Shown here: positions 60,123 to 64,000 of the stretch, piece after piece
Layout: each line of letters opens with the position of its first letter
Position numbering within the stretch: position 1 is the stretch's first letter
Source of the DNA: Thamnidium elegans
Taxonomy: Eukaryota > Mucoromycota > Mucoromycetes > Mucorales > Mucoraceae
Reading direction: 5' to 3'
NCBI GenBank assembly: GCA_025201345.1
Contig: JAIXMG010000006.1
Location: forward strand, 1,178,001-1,242,000
DNA: 64,000 bases
The notes under the pieces: generated by a model
The model's input: only the letters and a program-made list of their open reading frames with translations
Database searches by the model: none
Told to the model about the DNA's origin: nothing
Program-made: the position numbers and the translations under genes

Positions 60123-61574
60123 TTATAAAGGGTTAAACCATCTATTTAACTCGTCTCCTCTGGTACGAGCAGACTCACGGATTGTACCTTCGTTTTCGTC
60201 TTCTCCTCCGTTTGATATTACTTCTTCAATATCAAAATCGGGATCGTCGAAGCTGATACATACGTTATGCAGTATACATGCAGCAGTGATAGTTTAACAG
60301 ATATCTTTGATATCTCTTATGTAAACATGTTTACTGATAAATCTCCATCTTGCTGAAAGTAGTCCAAAAGCCCTTTCAATCGACATTCTTGCCGATGAAT
60401 GGAACTTGTTGAATTTTCTTTTGGCAATAGCATTAGGAGAATTACCCGTGGTCTCTGTTGATGGGTATGGGACAATAACATGATGTGAGAGAGGATACGC
60501 AGAATCTAGAAAGTTCACATCGATAATTTAGTTACAGTATACAGTTATCAATAATTAACTATTAAACAGGGTTATACCTGCAAGAATGTATCCATCAGAA
60601 GGAAAAAAAAGGTTTCTGGATTTCTCAAGTACATTGTGAATATCTCAGTCCATTTAAATGCAGCAGCATCGTGAGTACGACCTATTTAATCTTATCAGCT
60701 TGGTGGTTGATATTTAATAAATTAGCTTTAAATCATACCTGAGTCTCCAACCCGAATATAAATGAAACGACATTTATTGTCGCATACCGCTGTCAGTTTC
60801 ATCGAAAAGTGCCCCTTTCTATCACGCCAATGTTCGAAATGAACCCTTAGTGATTCAATGATCACATTTTTACTATCGAGTGCACCGATGATATTAGGCA
60901 AACGACGGACGGCCCCTTCTCTCTGACCGTGTGGCCATTCAAAACCTGTTTGTATGGCCTCAACCCCTCCTTGATTTACAGGCCAGCTGATTTTGTTTCC
61001 ATAGACACCCTCAATTGCAATGAGGGTTCTTCTAAAAAAATTCATGTAACTTCCATGGAAAACACTGAAGGAAATGTTACTCGTTCTATATCCAATATGG
61101 CAGTTAGCTAACCGCCATATAGCACATGAGATTTGAATATATGCAGACGTACTGTTGTGTGCTCTCAGGTCAAAAGCAGAATGAAGGCTGAGATCGTTAA
61201 CTAATCTTTCAAAGCTACTACGATTCATTCTATACATTGCACGAAAATTCGTACGTGAATTATCGTCGTCAGAAAGAAAAGGGTGTGTGATCGTCCAATA
61301 ATGATAGTTGGAGAAGGATTGGTTATCTGCTGACGGAACAGTACGAGTTGATTGTGTGCGAATAATCAAGAAAGGCAGTGCGCAAAAAAAAAGAAGGCAT
61401 GTCAAAAATACCAGAATGATGAAAAAGAAATGCTTCTTGAAGCAAATTGGATTCCATTTCTTGTTCAATAATAAGAGATTCAAGATCTGAAGAACTTGAG
61501 TTCATGATTAGTATAGCTTGTTCGTAAAGAACAATAAACTCTTCCATAAGTGATTCTTCATTATAAGTAGACAT
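60123..61574 (-). pseudogene. PIF/Harbinger DDE transposase, defective
   Basis: Exons deduced: 61574-61412, 61326-60739, 60681-60578, 60505-60123. The 85-base first intron restores phase (FHHS-DNQSFSNYHYW). DDE_Tnp_4-type landmarks: MYRMNRSSFERLVNDLS, IIGALDSKNVIIES (first Asp), FIYIRVGDSGRTHDAAAFKW, YILADSAYPLSHHVIVPY (second Asp), and SARMSIERAFGLLSARWRF (Glu), then AACILHNVC and the end ELNRWFNPL. Two lesions: a frame change at the eight-base run 60603-60610, just before SDGYILADSAYP, and an in-frame TAA at 60294-60296. The element is therefore non-autonomous as it stands. It is paired convergently with the Myb-like gene, the usual two-gene layout of this superfamily. Confidence 0.85.
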
Positions 61575-61959
61575 TTTAAACAAAATAAAATAAATTATAT
61601 ACTCGAAAGGGGGAAAAGAAAAAAAAAACTGGGGAGGGAGGTTAGTTGTCTAACAAAAACGAACTTTGATGTCTTACACTATTCCTAATTAAGTTGGGAC
61701 TATTCCTTTTTAATGGGGGAGTATTTTTTTTTTCCAAAAAGAGGGGGTAGTATTTTTTTTGCTTGGGAACAGCCTATATAATTCAAATTTCGACTGTTTG
61801 CGATATTAGAAAAACATAATACATACTACTATCGTTATTCTTGGATTAGTTGGTTTATGTTAGAAGTACTGTAATCAAATAAGGAGTATATAAAGGTAAC
61901 ATACGAAATTCGCCTTACTGCATTATCTCGATTTAGCTACCTATCATGATACCGGTGTT
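61575..61959. other. Spacer right of the Harbinger transposase
   Basis: No gene. GGGAACAGCC at 61765-61774, followed by TAT, is the candidate right end of the Harbinger element. The stretch is G-run and A-run rich. Confidence 0.4.
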
Positions 61960-63140
61960 TCAATATGCATTTGTTTGTTTTACTGTGGCAAATACTGCAT
62001 CTCTTCCCTTATGTGTTTCATTTTTTAATGCCAATATACAATGTTCATTTGTGAAAACTGATGTTCCTCTTATTCCCTTAACAAGATTACCTTTCTTAGT
62101 TTTTAACACTTTCAAGGGACGTGTAGTTTTTTTAAAACAAAAAACATAAGTTTGTGATGTCAAATTTTCATTGGTAATTCCAACAGACGTATACAGACTA
62201 TGTAGTTTAGGTTTCCATACACCTCCGTACTTGAGGTGACCTTTAATACTTGAGCTATGACAATAACTAGCCTCTATCACCGGTCAACATGATGGGGTGT
62301 TTGTTTTGTTTGTTTAAAATAAACTGTCTTTCAGATGAACAAGTTTTATCAAATCATTTTTTACGTTGTATTTCTGTTTTACGTTTTTGTTTGATTTGCG
62401 CGTTTGAATAATAAAATTTTCTTAAGTCGTTCCCATGTTTATATTTTATATGCATCATATCATCGACTTCGTTTATATTATTGGCTTTTTCGTTATTCAT
62501 ATTAATCACAACTTTTCCTGCTTCTGTTCGCTTTTTCAATTTTTCTAACTAGCTTTTAGATTTTCTTTGATAACCATTACTTAAAGCTTATGGTGTTCTA
62601 TTTTCTTGTCATTAAATTTTTTTCCCCTGAATTGTAAAGCTCTTGTCATTTTTTTTTCTTTTTTTATAAATTCATTTTTCAAGCCTTTAATATCACTTGT
62701 GATAATATGATTCGTTCTTATTTGAACAGCATTTTTTAATTGTAAACAGAGAGCGTTTGATTCAGTTTTTAAAAGTGTAATCCTATCATTATTATCTTTC
62801 TTGACAGGAATTGGCAATTGTTTTGGTGTAACTTTGCTATCATTCTTTTGAATGATTATTTTACCAGAATTAGATGAAATATTACGAATAAAAGTTCCGG
62901 ATACTCTAGTTATTTTTAAGCCCGGTAAAAAAGATTATATGATTAAACTTTTGATTAAACGAATATGCAGTATTTGTGATTTCAGTCTAGAAAGAAAAAT
63001 CTTACTATCAAATCCATATATATCAAGATTTTTTATGTCATCTCCAGTATTATTACCACGTAACAAGCTAAATATAGCAAAGGTATCCATTGGTAAATCA
63101 TTCAAAAGCTCTGGACTTGTAAAAGGACAAATCCTTAGTT
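61960..63140 (-). pseudogene. Decayed gene resembling a Fanzor/TnpB-type (OrfB zinc-ribbon) nuclease
   Basis: Successive segments on the minus strand are PELLNDLPMDTFAIFSLLRG and IKNLDIYGFDSKIFLSRLKS (about 63110-62980), then in another frame FNHIIFFTGLKITRVSGTF and TESNALCLQLKNAVQIRT. After further breaks comes NKHPIMLTGDRG, then SIKGHLKYGGVWKPKLH, ITNENLTSQTYVFCFKKTT, SVFTNEHC and HKGRDAVFATV (about 62280-61970). The order GDxG, SxxKGHxxYGG, TSQxCxxC, CxxxxC, GRDAxxA matches what I know of the RuvC-like and zinc-ribbon end of Fanzor/TnpB proteins, although the first zinc Cys is Tyr. There are at least three breaks. The assignment is inference from motif order, and no guide-RNA end was identified. 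Confidence 0.45.
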
Positions 63141-63253
63141 AAAGCTTTTTTTTTTTGAACAAATAAAATACCGAATTTTATTTAAATAATAGTATACAGG
63201 TTGAATTATGATAGTGAGTCATAAAAGATAAAAAATTAAAAGGAAAAAGTTAG

Positions 63254-63682
63254 TTAGTTGGGGCAGACAGCAGGAGGAGAGTTCTTGTTATAAATAACAT
63301 TGAAATAAGTCGACTTGATAGGCTTGCACTTATCACCATAAGTAATAAGGAAGTAATAGTCACCAGTCTTCTTGGTGCTTCCTAAATCGACATTGAACCA
63401 AGGTGTAGCAATACCATTAGCAGTTACCTTCTTGACAACATTACTGATAAACTTATCAGTCTTATACTCATAAATATCGACAGTGACAGTAGCTGGGTGA
63501 GCAGGAGAAGAAGCGCCAAAGTCATAAGAAACTTGATAGCATTGACCAGCGGTGGTAGTAAAGAAAGAATGAGGAGAGGTTACTCTGAATCCATCACATA
63601 CGTCCTTGGTAGGAGCAGCAGAGACAAGAGAAGAGATAAGAGTCAAAAGAGAAACTGATTTGAATAAGGTGAAAGAGACCAT
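63254..63682 (-). CDS. Small secreted protein, Kre9/Knh1-like beta-sandwich candidate
   Basis: A single exon gives 142 residues. The ATG at 63682 opens a clear signal peptide (MVSFTLFKSVSLLTLISS ending near SAAP), with cleavage expected near residue 23. The mature part, about 120 residues, alternates strands (CYQVSYDFGASS, PATVTVDIYEYKTDKF, YYFLITYGDKC) and has four Cys, likely two disulphides. No GPI site or Ser/Thr tail is present. The pattern CDGFRVTSPHSFFTTTAGQC, where a threonine run precedes a strand, recalls the N-terminal domain of Ser-Thr-rich Kre9/Knh1-type wall proteins; that similarity is inference. Codons are richer in G/C-ending forms than neighbouring relics, consistent with high expression. 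Confidence 0.75.
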   Translation of the reverse strand: MVSFTLFKSVSLLTLISSLVSAAPTKDVCDGFRVTSPHSFFTTTAGQCYQVSYDFGASSPAHPATVTVDIYEYKTDKFISNVVKKVTANGIATPWFNVDLGSTKKTGDYYFLITYGDKCKPIKSTYFNVIYNKNSPPAVCPN

Positions 63683-64000
63683 TGTATTTAAGAATATGAG
63701 TTGATTGATAATATAGCTTTTTGACTTGAATAATTGCTTTATATTTATATATATATATATATATATTTTTTTTTTTACCTTCAAAACTATCCATAGGTTT
63801 CGGGCTGAAGTTGGTAACAACGATTTACTTTTCTAGATGCAGTATATGTTACTAATTATAAAAAAAGTTCAAGTTTCTTATAAATAAAATAAATTCCTTC
63901 CTGCCGCGTTAGGAACTCTAGTAAGTTAAAAATAATTTTTTGGTGCTTGGCTGCTTATGGGATTACTGTTTTTAAGGATGAAATAAGCCGCCTGATTATG
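63683..64000. other. Upstream region of the secreted-protein gene
   Basis: It contains an AT microsatellite at about 63745-63767 flanked by T/A tracts, and TA-rich promoter-like DNA. No gene is seen before the window ends. Confidence 0.5.

Noticed and set aside
61323..61483. Frame change at a T9 run in the Harbinger transposase
   Set aside because: An 85-base GT-AG intron (61411-61327) joins the frames in phase, so no lesion is needed at this place.
62852..63142. 96-codon plus-strand frame
   Set aside because: It is the shadow of the better-reading minus-strand Fanzor-like relic.

Overview
The window is AT-rich nuclear DNA from a filamentous fungus. It most likely belongs to the Mucoromycota (Mucorales-like). 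The protein genes carry short GT-AG introns of about 40-120 bases. Many start codons sit just behind pyrimidine (poly-T) tracts. The gene set includes TBCK and MERIT40/BABAM1, which I would expect in early-diverging fungi rather than in yeasts. The transposon relics also look like Mucorales families. The species is not determined; no rRNA, tRNA or CRISPR was seen.

Layout. 1-5 kb: one copy of a 497-base repeat, a decayed reading frame, a spliced Rpn/PD-(D/E)XK-like gene, then 3.5 kb without a convincing gene. 5.3-13.2 kb is a compact block: a small unknown protein, a coiled-coil protein, BABAM1, cytidine deaminase, a J-domain protein and UDP-GlcNAc pyrophosphorylase. Convergent pairs here abut or overlap. 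13.4-15.4 kb holds gene debris and a doubtful small gene. 16.0-18.2 kb is a Cdc7 kinase. 18.2-26.7 kb is gene-poor, with a Tc1/mariner relic, a dispersed repeat and a second copy of the debris seen at 13.4 kb. 26.7-28.8 kb is an intronless Sel1-repeat protein. 31.3-44.2 kb is a second compact block: GDS1/APSES regulator, purple acid phosphatase, TBCK, SYF2, an F-box/LRR-type protein and a mitochondrial LEA-like membrane protein. 44.2-49.0 kb is gene-poor. 49.0-50.9 kb is a lineage-specific-looking membrane protein with four tandem Cys/Ser repeats, followed by repeat-rich DNA that includes the second copy of the 497-base repeat. 52.9-56.8 kb carries the i-AAA protease YME1 and a GATA-factor gene. 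57.4-63.1 kb is a transposon graveyard: a Tc1/mariner element with 153-base inverted repeats, a PIF/Harbinger Myb-plus-DDE pair, and a decayed gene that resembles a Fanzor/TnpB-type nuclease. A small secreted protein gene closes the window.

The intact genes are ordinary housekeeping functions: DNA replication and repair signalling, chitin-precursor and pyrimidine metabolism, splicing, mitochondrial proteostasis, phosphate scavenging and transcription. They show no pathway clustering. The novelty lies in the accessory parts: the tandem-repeat membrane protein, the nuclease-like genes and relics, the identical long-distance repeat, and the density of A/T homopolymers. Exon boundaries were deduced by hand from splice consensus and frame. 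In every multi-exon gene reported as intact the exon lengths sum to a whole number of codons.
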